DNA from: Zancudomyces culisetae | Lineage: Eukaryota > Kickxellomycota > Harpellomycetes > Harpellales > Legeriomycetaceae | Direction: 5' to 3' | DNA: 16,259 nucleotides | Assembly (NCBI GenBank): GCA_001969505.1 | Contig: LSSK01000273.1 | Span: 3,326-19,584, forward strand | Shown: positions 9,283 to 16,259 of the stretch, piece by piece | Numbering within the stretch: position 1 is the stretch's first letter | Layout: every line of letters starts with the position of its first letter | Notes under the pieces: model-generated | What the model saw: only the letters and a program-made list of their open reading frames with translations | What the model was told of the DNA's origin: nothing | Databases searched by the model: none | Made by a program: the position numbers and the translations under genes

Positions 9283-10989
9283 ATGAATTTCAAATCATCA
9301 AAACCCGAAACCAGGGAGGGAGAAAAAAGGGTCTATCAAGTATACACCAGCAACAACAAGTACTTTTTCAAAGGACGATTGGTGAGCGGTGCCAATTTCA
9401 AAATCTTTTTGCTTTCGATAACCTTGCTTTTGCTCCCAATTATAGTTTTCTTGGTGTTTATTTGTCCATACGTTTGGAAGAGTGTCAGTATTGTACCAGT
9501 ATTGGTATTTATATATCTGCTACTAATTATCTTTTCTTCGATGTTTATGTCGGCATTTACCGATCCAGGAATTATTCCTAGAAATCTAGATGCGGTTAGC
9601 GATGAAGACTATAGCAATCCATTTTTTGGTGGCAGACCATCTCAACCACAATTACAACCACAACCGCAACCGCAACCACAACCACAATCGCGATTACGAT
9701 TAGAGCTACCACCACAACTACAGCACCAAGAGGATAGAAAATTTGAAAGGAGGTTGAGTGGACTTACTAGTAATTTGAACAGCGATGCTAGTAGTAATAA
9801 AACAGATGTAACAGTATTAAAATATGCACAAGAGATTGAAAATAGCAAAGAATCACATATAGATTACAGAGAAAGAGTGCTTCATGGTAGAGGATACCCA
9901 AAAGTAGTGGGTAAAGACTCTATGGAGTCCACCACATCACATGTGGTACCAAATACTAGAACTCGAGCAGCAACTAGAGCAAATAGTGATCGCAGTGATA
10001 ATAGTGGGAATACACGTCAAGTATCTGGAAAGGATATTGTAGAGGGAATCCTAAGTGGGGGAGAAGAGGGACAAGAGGAACGGGAAGTTAAAGTTAAAGT
10101 TAAAGCTGAAGGAAAAGGGGAGGAAAAGGGGAAGGCGAAGGGGAAAAGGGGGGAGATAATGAGGGGAGCTGAGGAGAAGATAAGAACAAGAATGAGGCAA
10201 GAAAGTATAAAGGATGAAATAATGGGGAGTAGTTCAACGGATACTAAACGGCAACAACAATTAAGAGAAAAGGAGAAGAAAAAACAAAAGGGAATAAAGA
10301 AAAAAAGGGACAAGAGGGTAGTTATTGAATATAATGAAAACCTTCCACCGCCATTTTTGATAATAGACGAGGGAAGTGGGGGTGGAGATGGAAATGGAAA
10401 TGGTAGTGATGGGGGTGCACGTGGAGGGTTTACAGGCTCGAGGATCAATTATCGGTATTACCATCCCAGCTCCAAGGAGGTGGTAATCAATGGGAAGCTG
10501 ATTAGATTAAAATACTGCCATACTTGTCGGATATATAGACCACCTCGAGCGACACACTGTCGACAATGTGACAATTGTGTGGAGTATGAGGACCACCATT
10601 GTGTGTGGCTAAATAATTGTATTGGCAAGAGAAACTATCGATACTTCTTTGCATTTGTGGTATCGACCATGATAGGATGTCTTTATATAATAGGATTTAC
10701 GGTATACTATCTTGTATCTTCGTTTTCTTTAGATGCACAAGAGGGAGCGGGAGGGATAGATAGTCTATCGACGGCTAAACGAGTGGCAATTTCTATTACT
10801 CTGATAATCTACCTTCTTCCATTTCTGTGTTTTGTTGGTGGATTGACGTTTTTCCACATATACTTGATGTGCTTTAACATGACAACCAACGAACAAATCC
10901 ATTCATCACAGGGGATTCTTTCGACCATTTTTGGAGAAAATTCGAGTCCCTATTCCGAACATAATTGTTTGTACAATTTTGTGGATTGA
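9283..10989 (+). CDS. ERF2: Erf2-type DHHC protein S-acyltransferase (Ras palmitoyltransferase)
   Basis: Erf2, with its partner Erf4, palmitoylates Ras at the ER membrane. Two membrane segments (about residues 40-62 and 66-92) are followed by TDPGIIPRN at 93-101. The zinc-binding cysteine-rich domain KYCHTCRIYRPPRATHC starts near 410, the catalytic DHHC is 437-440 with Cys440 as acyl acceptor, and NNCIGKRNYRYF follows. Two more membrane segments (about 456-480 and 505-530) precede the TTxE motif TTNE at 534-537. The RPPR and NNCIGKRNYR wording is typical of Erf2. At 568 residues it is much longer than S. cerevisiae Erf2 (about 360) because residues 102-395 form a hydrophilic, low-complexity insert with a Pro-Gln run and Lys/Glu/Gly-rich stretches. 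The start has no upstream in-frame rival that I see. The in-frame TGA at 10987 comes before the usual family C-terminus and 26 further codons follow to a TAA at 11068, so the true end is uncertain. Confidence 0.93.
   Translation: MNFKSSKPETREGEKRVYQVYTSNNKYFFKGRLVSGANFKIFLLSITLLLLPIIVFLVFICPYVWKSVSIVPVLVFIYLLLIIFSSMFMSAFTDPGIIPRNLDAVSDEDYSNPFFGGRPSQPQLQPQPQPQPQPQSRLRLELPPQLQHQEDRKFERRLSGLTSNLNSDASSNKTDVTVLKYAQEIENSKESHIDYRERVLHGRGYPKVVGKDSMESTTSHVVPNTRTRAATRANSDRSDNSGNTRQVSGKDIVEGILSGGEEGQEEREVKVKVKAEGKGEEKGKAKGKRGEIMRGAEEKIRTRMRQESIKDEIMGSSSTDTKRQQQLREKEKKKQKGIKKKRDKRVVIEYNENLPPPFLIIDEGSGGGDGNGNGSDGGARGGFTGSRINYRYYHPSSKEVVINGKLIRLKYCHTCRIYRPPRATHCRQCDNCVEYEDHHCVWLNNCIGKRNYRYFFAFVVSTMIGCLYIIGFTVYYLVSSFSLDAQEGAGGIDSLSTAKRVAISITLIIYLLPFLCFVGGLTFFHIYLMCFNMTTNEQIHSSQGILSTIFGENSSPYSEHNCLYNFVD
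9645..9690 (+). repeat. Coding Pro-Gln dipeptide tract in Erf2
   Basis: CAACCA/CAACCG-type hexamers encode alternating Gln and Pro for about 14 residues at the start of the large cytosolic insert of Erf2. Confidence 0.85.
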
Positions 10990-11070
10990 TTATGCAAACC
11001 ACGAACGGATTCCAATGTATATTGGAAGGGCCGAATTGATCCTTCTGATCCAAACATTGTAATTGTATAA
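10990..11070 (+). other. In-frame extension after the ERF2 TGA codon
   Basis: Reading on past the TGA at 10987 in the same frame gives 26 codons beginning LCKPRTDSNVYWKGRIDP and ending at TAA (11068-11070). Erf2 proteins usually carry, after the PYS..N segment, a conserved tail with a CxPR-like motif followed by Ser and Arg. The extension matches that pattern directly downstream of SSPYSEHNCLYNFVD. It therefore probably is, or recently was, coding. Readthrough, a nonsense variant or a base-call error would all explain it; no intron boundary fits. Confidence 0.6.
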
Positions 11071-11334
11071 TTCTACTTTTTTTTTTTAAAAAAAAAACTA
11101 AAAGGAAAAAGGAAAAAGGAAAAAGGAAAAAGAAAAGCCCCAAGTTGTTAATTCGATCAATTACTCTATTCATAATAAAATATCCTTTTAGATGCTTGAC
11201 TTGATTAATATTTATTCTATCATTAAATTATTAGACTAGAATGTCCAAATAAAAACAAAATATAATATAAACATAGAATTAAAAAGGAAATTAAAAAGGG
11301 AGGAAAAAAAAAAGAGAGGAAAATGTTGTACCAA
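11071..11334. terminator. Convergent 3' region between ERF2 and BRO1
   Basis: These 264 nt separate the two converging genes. They hold poly-T and poly-A runs near 11078-11097, four copies of the heptamer GGAAAAA at 11104-11131, and A-rich stretches with AATAAA-like strings near 11175 and 11250. Both transcripts must end here. I see no gene. Confidence 0.45.
11104..11131 (+). repeat. GGAAAAA heptanucleotide microsatellite
   Basis: Four perfect tandem copies of a 7-nt unit lie in the noncoding gap between ERF2 and BRO1. Confidence 0.9.
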
Positions 11335-14300
11335 TCAATCCATTAGATTAAATGGTTTTTTGCCTCTAGAAGAGTGGTTGGGTTGAGAGGAAGAATTTTG
11401 TTGTTGAGCATGAGGTTGGTATGTTTGTTGTTGGTAAATAGGCTGTTGTTGCTGTTGTGGTTGTTGTGGTTGTTGAGAGAAGGCAAAGTTTTGTGAGTTA
11501 TTTACTGGGGGAGAATAGTAGTAAGGAGAGTTGTTTATAGGTGGAAGTTGTTGTTGAGGTTGTTGATATTGTGGCTGCATTGGAAGTTGTTGTAGAGGTA
11601 GAGGTAGAGGTGGTGGTGGCTGTTGATATACAGGCTGTTGATATACGGGTTGTTGGTATGTTTGTTGCTGGTATGTTGGAGATTGTTGATACACAGGTTG
11701 TTGGTATGTTGGTTGTTGCTGGTAAATGGGTTGTTGTTGATAGATTGGCTGTTGTTGATAGATTGGTTGTTGTTGTTGTTGTTGGTAAATAGGCTGTTGT
11801 TGATAAATAGGTTGCTGCTGGTATGTTGGCTGTTGTTGGTATGTTGGTTGCTGCTGGTATGTTGGCTGTTGTTGGTATGTTGGTTGCTGATATACTGGCT
11901 GTTGTTGATATACGGGTTGCTGTTTATAAGCGGGCTGCTGGTACATTGGTGACAAGTAAGCATCATTATTTGTATTATTAATATTGGTTGTATTCGGATT
12001 CATGGTAGCAGGACGGGACAAGGGAGTTGTAGATTGTGAGCTAGGGGTATAGTTAGAAAGATATTGAGGTTGAGTTTGGTGATAGGATTGAGGTTGAGGC
12101 TGGGGTTGAGGTTGAGGTTGAGGTTGAGGTTGAGGTTGAAGTGGTTTGTATAAAGACTGTTGATTGATTTCATTATTACTAGTGTCATATGATGAAATAT
12201 ATTTCAAGTCTTGGTTTTGTTGTTGTTGTTGTTGTTGTTGATATGAATATGGGTTATACTGTTGTTGCTGTTGCTGAACTGGAGGTTGTTGTTGAATGGG
12301 TGAGATTATTGATGCATTAACAAATGCCATTGTTTGTCGATACTTTTCTTCAATATCTGCTTGGCTCATCACTGTAATTGGAGGAGCCAGAGTTATTGGA
12401 GTTATATTTGGCGCATGTGTTGATACACGTGTTGAAAGTGGGCTTGTTTTCGGTTGATCATATGTATTGTTGTTATTCATACCTTGGTTGATTTGTAGTT
12501 TATCCATTTGCAAAGTTAAATCTCTTGTTCCGTTTTGCTGTTGCTGTTGCTGTTGTTGTTGCGGTTGTTGTTGTTGTTGTTGTTGTTGATTATTAGTACT
12601 ATACTTCTTACTGTTTAAATACCTCTCAATCTTAATCTTTAATTTCCTAACTAATCCTCCAAGATCCTCATAAAACTTGATCCCACTCTGCAGTCCCGAA
12701 ATCAACTTGCTATAGTCGTTGTATGCATCTATCAACTTTTGCTCTGCCTGCTCCTTGGCCACCAACCCAGCATCTCGTCGCTTATTGATCATTTGGACTT
12801 CTGCATTTTCCACCAATCGTTTGACTTGTGACGTCAACTTCTTAACCAGTTGCTGCTGTGTATAATCATACGCCTTCAGCTTGCTAACAAGCGGCTTAAA
12901 CTTTGTTAGTTGTTCTGTAAAGATATCTTGATCGTTTTTCATACCTCCGTTATTCATACTATTGCTCCCGCCACCTCCCTTTGAAAACACCAATACTCCT
13001 GTAATGTCTTCTTCACGTGCTGCTGCTTTCAACTGCTCTAAACATTTCCTACGTTCCGCACTCAACAATTTGGCATCACTATATATCCCTTCCACGCTAT
13101 CCACTAATGCGCTTATTCCGCCTTCTACTGCCATCTTATCTGATTCCTCTTCTCCTAAATCCATCAACGACTTTCCATTTCTTCGCCCAACATCCTCCAC
13201 TTTTCTCATTGCCTCTTTGATTACCTCCTCCAAATAACTCTCATATGGCTTTCTTAACCTCAACACTTCCTCTACCGGTTCAATGTTCTCCTTATACATT
13301 TTGGTTATCCTTTCGTCTGAACTCAATGCCTGGTCAAACGCCCTGCGCCTTATTTGCAATTCATCCTGAATTCTCTCCAAATCAAGCCCCATATCACCGC
13401 TATCAATTGTTTCTCCCTCTATCATCTCCTCACTTTTCTTCATATCTCGGTCCACCATTTCTTTAAGCGTTTCCATTTGTACCATCATCACACTTGCTTC
13501 TTTAACTTCCGCGCCTTCCTCGTTCATCTTCTTGCCCAGCTCTACCAACAATTCACTTGGTTTGCACATACTTTCAATTTCCTCTTCTATGGCTGCTTTG
13601 CTATCCTGTGCATATGGATATATCAACTTAAGAATCCCTGGAACTTGTAAATAGCCTAGTGCTGCCTCCATCTCCCCTTCTGATATCATCACCTTTTCCT
13701 CCTCTGTTCTAAGCATCCTCGCCTGCTCCTCACTATACATACTTGCTCGCTTGTGCACATCAATCGATACCAAGTTGCTAAATATCTCCTTTCCCATCAC
13801 CTCTTCGTGCTCCCATTCCTCAAGTATATCCACAAATTTTACTGGTTGCACCACCTCCACACGCTCGGTCCTCTTCAACCTTTCTTCCTCTGGCACTGCC
13901 TCGTGATATATCATCTCGTTCTCTGTTGTCGCCTGCTTACACCTCTCGCTCATTTCTTTTGAAAAGTTCGACATTGCCTCTTTAAGCTCCTTACATCCTA
14001 TCGCGCCCAACCCATTCATTAAATATTCGCGTGTGCCGCTAAATATTGATGGTTCAAACCCCTTTGATTTCGCATATGCCTTTTTCGCTGCTCTCTGTGC
14101 CACCTCTAGTCTTCTTACTCTTTCTCCGTAGTTGCATTTTGTAAGTGCTATCTCCGACTCATAGTATTGCGTCAATGCCTCATAATAGTATGCTTTTACT
14201 TCACAAACTACCTTCCATCCATGCGGTAGCTCTTCTTCAATAAACTCCTCATCCGACTCTTTCCCTTCTTCATCTCCCTCCCCTTCCCCATCCCCTTCTT

Positions 14301-15519
14301 CTCTATCTTCTTCCTCGTCATATTCACTACTGCTATCCGTCTCTTCATCGCTTTCTCCATCTTCTTTTCCCCTCCTCTCCCCTCTTTTTTTCTTTTTTCT
14401 CTTTCTTCCCTCGCTATCTCCTTTCACTTTTGTTCTATCCTCATCTTCCTCGTCCTCATCTTCTTCACCATGTCCAAAAGCTTCATCGCTACTAAACCTT
14501 CGCACCAACTTGTTGTACATATAGCTTGCCTGTGCCGCTAGTCTGCTCATAACTGCGCTTTTCTTATTTTCAATAATGGCCTTTACAATCACACATTCAT
14601 GTGCCTCTGCCAATGTTATCTGACCTAGTATATTCACTGTCTTTTTGTGCAAATCTATTGATGGTGCATGCATAAAGTTTTTCTCCAAATATATGTATAT
14701 CTCACACGCATTTTGGTATGCAGAGCATGCTCTTCTCAACTTTTCGTTCATCTTTTCAAGCACACTTTTTCTTTTTTCTTCGTTTTTTCCTTGTCGTTGC
14801 TTTGTCTTTTCTTTTTTATTCTCACTAAACCCGCTCTTATTTCCTCTCTTTTCGTGCTCTAAGCTTCCTAGCCCTTCTTCTAACTCTATATCACCTTTAC
14901 TATGTTTACTCCCATCTCCTGGTTTTCCCTCGACCTCATCCCCCTCTTCACCTTCACCTTCTTTTTCCTCTTTGTTTTCCACCTCCGCTTCCACCTCTTC
15001 ACCTTCCCTTCCGTCTTCATCTTCATCCCCTTGCCCCCCATTTCCCTCCTCTCTCCACCTTTTATCTTCTTCTTCTTTTGCCCTCTCTCTTTCCTTTTCA
15101 AGCTGGCTTATCATTTTTCGCATTAATTTGTTTGCATACATTGCCTGTATACTGGCCAAGTTAAACAACACCCCAGCCTTTTCAAACGCCAAGCTCTGTT
15201 GAGACAACAGCTCTCCTGTTATCATGTCGGTCCACTCAAATCTTGGCCCTGTAATCATGGGTTTCCCGGGTGGAAACCTCATTTCCAAAAGATTCAATTG
15301 CGAGTAATATTGGTACACTGCATTTCGACCAAAAACATCATAACTGGCCTTGCTCATTTTTTGCCGTAGCTCGTCAAATTGTTCTATCTGTGCAGAATAG
15401 TTGGCTGAGCTTTCTTGGAATACCATTTCGATATACCCAGAGATTGCCTGTTTCCAACTTACATACTTTGTCTCTTTTTGATGGATTTCCACGGGTGGTA
15501 ACCACAGTGCTCTTTCCAT
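11335..15519 (-). CDS. BRO1: Bro1/BroA (Alix-family) ESCRT-associated protein with large insertions
   Basis: Bro1 proteins bind the ESCRT-III subunit Snf7 through the BRO1 domain and act in sorting ubiquitinated cargo at endosomes; the V domain binds ubiquitin. The ATG at 15519 opens a BRO1 domain (FEWTDMITGELLSQQSLAFE, KAGVLFNLASIQAMYA near residues 93-128). It continues through YYEALTQYYESEIALTKCNY near 445 and ENEMIYHEAVPEEERLKR near 530. KEIFSNLVSIDVHKRASMYS near 575 opens the V domain, which runs to about 970 and is helical. Residues 975-1394 are Gln/Pro/Tyr-rich. Two highly charged inserts, about 138-252 and 346-428, interrupt the BRO1 fold. At 1394 residues it is far longer than S. cerevisiae Bro1 (about 840) or human ALIX (868). 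The paralogue Rim20/PalA is an alternative, but the GKEIFSNLV..HKRASMYSEEQA segment favours Bro1. It ends LMD then TGA. Single exon. Confidence 0.9.
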   Translation of the reverse strand: MERALWLPPVEIHQKETKYVSWKQAISGYIEMVFQESSANYSAQIEQFDELRQKMSKASYDVFGRNAVYQYYSQLNLLEMRFPPGKPMITGPRFEWTDMITGELLSQQSLAFEKAGVLFNLASIQAMYANKLMRKMISQLEKERERAKEEEDKRWREEGNGGQGDEDEDGREGEEVEAEVENKEEKEGEGEEGDEVEGKPGDGSKHSKGDIELEEGLGSLEHEKRGNKSGFSENKKEKTKQRQGKNEEKRKSVLEKMNEKLRRACSAYQNACEIYIYLEKNFMHAPSIDLHKKTVNILGQITLAEAHECVIVKAIIENKKSAVMSRLAAQASYMYNKLVRRFSSDEAFGHGEEDEDEEDEDRTKVKGDSEGRKRKKKKRGERRGKEDGESDEETDSSSEYDEEEDREEGDGEGEGDEEGKESDEEFIEEELPHGWKVVCEVKAYYYEALTQYYESEIALTKCNYGERVRRLEVAQRAAKKAYAKSKGFEPSIFSGTREYLMNGLGAIGCKELKEAMSNFSKEMSERCKQATTENEMIYHEAVPEEERLKRTERVEVVQPVKFVDILEEWEHEEVMGKEIFSNLVSIDVHKRASMYSEEQARMLRTEEEKVMISEGEMEAALGYLQVPGILKLIYPYAQDSKAAIEEEIESMCKPSELLVELGKKMNEEGAEVKEASVMMVQMETLKEMVDRDMKKSEEMIEGETIDSGDMGLDLERIQDELQIRRRAFDQALSSDERITKMYKENIEPVEEVLRLRKPYESYLEEVIKEAMRKVEDVGRRNGKSLMDLGEEESDKMAVEGGISALVDSVEGIYSDAKLLSAERRKCLEQLKAAAREEDITGVLVFSKGGGGSNSMNNGGMKNDQDIFTEQLTKFKPLVSKLKAYDYTQQQLVKKLTSQVKRLVENAEVQMINKRRDAGLVAKEQAEQKLIDAYNDYSKLISGLQSGIKFYEDLGGLVRKLKIKIERYLNSKKYSTNNQQQQQQQQPQQQQQQQQQNGTRDLTLQMDKLQINQGMNNNNTYDQPKTSPLSTRVSTHAPNITPITLAPPITVMSQADIEEKYRQTMAFVNASIISPIQQQPPVQQQQQQYNPYSYQQQQQQQQNQDLKYISSYDTSNNEINQQSLYKPLQPQPQPQPQPQPQPQPQSYHQTQPQYLSNYTPSSQSTTPLSRPATMNPNTTNINNTNNDAYLSPMYQQPAYKQQPVYQQQPVYQQPTYQQQPTYQQQPTYQQQPTYQQQPIYQQQPIYQQQQQQPIYQQQPIYQQQPIYQQQPTYQQPVYQQSPTYQQQTYQQPVYQQPVYQQPPPPLPLPLQQLPMQPQYQQPQQQLPPINNSPYYYSPPVNNSQNFAFSQQPQQPQQQQQPIYQQQTYQPHAQQQNSSSQPNHSSRGKKPFNLMD
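11625..11945 (-). repeat. YQQQP minisatellite in the Bro1 C-terminus
   Basis: About 20 tandem units of 4-5 codons, mainly YQQQPT/YQQQPI/YQQPV, fill the proline-rich tail. The plus strand reads repeated TGTTGGTATGTTGG-like units. Spacing varies, so unit turnover is likely. In Bro1/Alix proteins the C-terminal tail carries short linear binding motifs, and regularly spaced Tyr and Pro could be multivalent contacts. Confidence 0.9.
12088..12140 (-). repeat. Coding Gln-Pro hexanucleotide array in Bro1
   Basis: GAGGTT units on the plus strand (AACCTC on the minus strand) encode alternating Pro and Gln for about 16 residues in the Bro1 tail, with one GGCTGG interruption. Confidence 0.9.
12535..12591 (-). 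repeat. Polyglutamine tract at the V-domain/tail junction of Bro1
   Basis: Mixed CAA/CAG codons encode two Gln runs parted by one Pro immediately after the last V-domain helix (KLKIKIERYL). Confidence 0.9.
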
Positions 15520-15982
15520 TTTGTTTTTTTTTTACTTTTTCTTTTTGTTCTATGTCCTAGTATTGTAAGCAAGAGTTAGAACAAATATAGCCGGTTCTCT
15601 AGTTTATATTACTATTATTTCTATTATTTCTATTTCTATTTCTCTTTTGCTGGCCTTAAAATTTTCCTTTTTTCCATTCACACACAACACAACACAACAC
15701 ACTCACACTTTCTCTTTCCCTTGCTCTCCCTTTTCCTGGTATTTTTATTTGGGATTTTTGTTTTGATTATTACGCAATTACATCAAATTGCAACAATATG
15801 CTCATTTACATATTTCGTTTTATTTAATTTTTTACCGAGCTTTCTTTTCTTTTTTTTTTGCTCTTTTCTTGGTGTTATAAAATTTGATAATTACGAAGCT
15901 TATTTTAGCTGTTGTTAATGACAACTATCCTTTGGTTCCAGTCTTATTCTAACATTTTACTGTTTTCTTTTTTATCTCCGCT
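15520..15982. promoter_or_regulatory. BRO1 upstream region
   Basis: These 463 nt precede the BRO1 ATG on the minus strand and hold no ORF I support. They contain poly-T runs near 15524-15535 and 15841-15860, TTTCTA units near 15615-15645 and an ACACA-rich stretch near 15680-15706. They probably comprise the BRO1 promoter and 5' leader plus the 3' UTR of whatever lies at the right edge. Confidence 0.4.
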
Positions 15983-16102
15983 TTAAACATGTTTTATTTT
16001 CAGCTTTTCTGGTTTTAACAAGGTGTTGGGCAATCTCCATCTTGCTAATTCATTATTGGTAGGTGTCTCGTTCAAATTCTGGTATGTTTCCCATTTATTG
16101 GA
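15983..16102 (-). CDS. Possible terminal exon of a gene entering from the right edge
   Basis: The minus strand is open from 16102 to a TAA at 15983-15985 and reads SNKWETYQNLNETPTNNELA, then RWRLPNTLLKPEKLKIKHV. Its mixed, non-repetitive composition looks more like protein than the shadow frames do. No Met is present, and the frame is blocked upstream by a TGA at 16103-16105. A 36-nt GT..AG interval (GTGGGT to ACCAG) would remove that TGA in phase, but it is much shorter than the other introns here. I do not recognise the product. Confidence 0.3.
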   Translation of the reverse strand, partial: SNKWETYQNLNETPTNNELARWRLPNTLLKPEKLKIKHV

Positions 16103-16146
16103 TCAGCGACCCACTGAATTCCTAACTTTATTGTCCTCTCTCTCTT

Positions 16147-16259
16147 CCCCCTTCCCCCTTCCCTCTTCCCTCTTCCCTCTTCCCTCTTCCCTCTTCCCTC
16201 TTCCCTCTTCCCTCTTCCCTCTTCCCTCTTCCCTCTTCCCTCTTCCCTCTTCCCTCTTC
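16147..16259. repeat. CCCTCTT heptanucleotide tandem array running off the window
   Basis: Two CCCCCTT variant units (16147-16160) are followed by about 14 perfect CCCTCTT units to the last base. The array is stop-free in all frames of both strands. The minus strand encodes the heptapeptide EEGRGKR in every frame. True length is unknown because the window ends inside it. Confidence 0.97.

Noticed and set aside
10987-10989. Genetic-code change with TGA read as tryptophan
   Set aside because: The four large ORFs contain many tryptophans, all TGG by necessity of being open, and no internal TGA. BRO1 and the small spliced gene end at TGA, the latter directly followed by TAA. Reassignment would predict frequent internal TGA codons.
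11535-11966. ORFs on both strands over the Bro1 repeat tail
   Set aside because: Repeated GTTGTTGGTATG units keep several frames open. Only the Bro1 frame links to conserved domains.
14645-15202. 185-codon plus-strand Ser/Phe/Pro-rich ORF
   Set aside because: It is the complement of the Glu/Lys-rich Bro1 insert; its composition is explained by that strand.
16050-16085. GTTCAAATTC string resembling a tRNA T-loop
   Set aside because: The flanking bases do not pair as a T-arm and no acceptor, D or anticodon arm fits upstream.
16147-16259. Terminal CCCTCTT array as a telomere
   Set aside because: At a right-hand chromosome end the plus strand should be the G-rich strand; here it is C-rich. The unit also lacks the usual fungal TTAGGG-like core. 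A minisatellite is more likely.

Overview
The window looks like a 16.3 kb piece of an AT-rich, intron-bearing fungal nuclear genome. All recognisable proteins are eukaryotic housekeeping factors with fungal relatives: an XMAP215/Stu2-type microtubule polymerase, the GPI-GlcNAc transferase subunit Gpi1, the Ras palmitoyltransferase Erf2 and the ESCRT-associated protein Bro1. Genes are closely packed, most ORFs are uninterrupted, and GPI1 splices with canonical GT..AG introns of 104-153 nt. I cannot name the species. Homopolymer and alternating-dipeptide tracts are common in the proteins, which suggests a lineage tolerant of coding microsatellites.

Layout from left to right. Positions 1-2817 (+) hold the C-terminal part of an XMAP215-family gene cut by the left edge. 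It converges, with an 82 nt gap, on GPI1 (2900-5904, minus), which I rebuild as four exons encoding about 875 residues. Upstream of GPI1, at 6245-6642 (minus), is a probable two-exon gene for a 79-residue membrane protein of unknown function. About 2.6 kb without a supportable gene follows (6643-9282), a divergent promoter region. ERF2 (9283-10989, plus) comes next; its predicted stop is an in-frame TGA followed by 26 codons that look like the conserved Erf2 C-terminus. It converges on BRO1 (11335-15519, minus; 1394 residues). The right end (15983-16102, minus) holds what may be the last exon of another gene, then a pure heptanucleotide array running off the edge.

The genes are not an operon or a cluster. 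They act in separate processes: microtubule growth, GPI-anchor synthesis, Ras palmitoylation at the ER, and endosomal sorting. One known functional thread is that Ras signalling and GPI-GlcNAc transferase activity are physically linked in yeasts, so the GPI1-ERF2 proximity is noted as a weak lead.

The most interesting observations are the interrupted ERF2 C-terminus, the small spliced membrane protein, the C-terminal architecture of the XMAP215 protein, the alternating-dipeptide tracts present in all four large genes, and the large hydrophilic insertions inside the Erf2 and Bro1 domains. I found no mobile element, CRISPR array, tRNA or rRNA.
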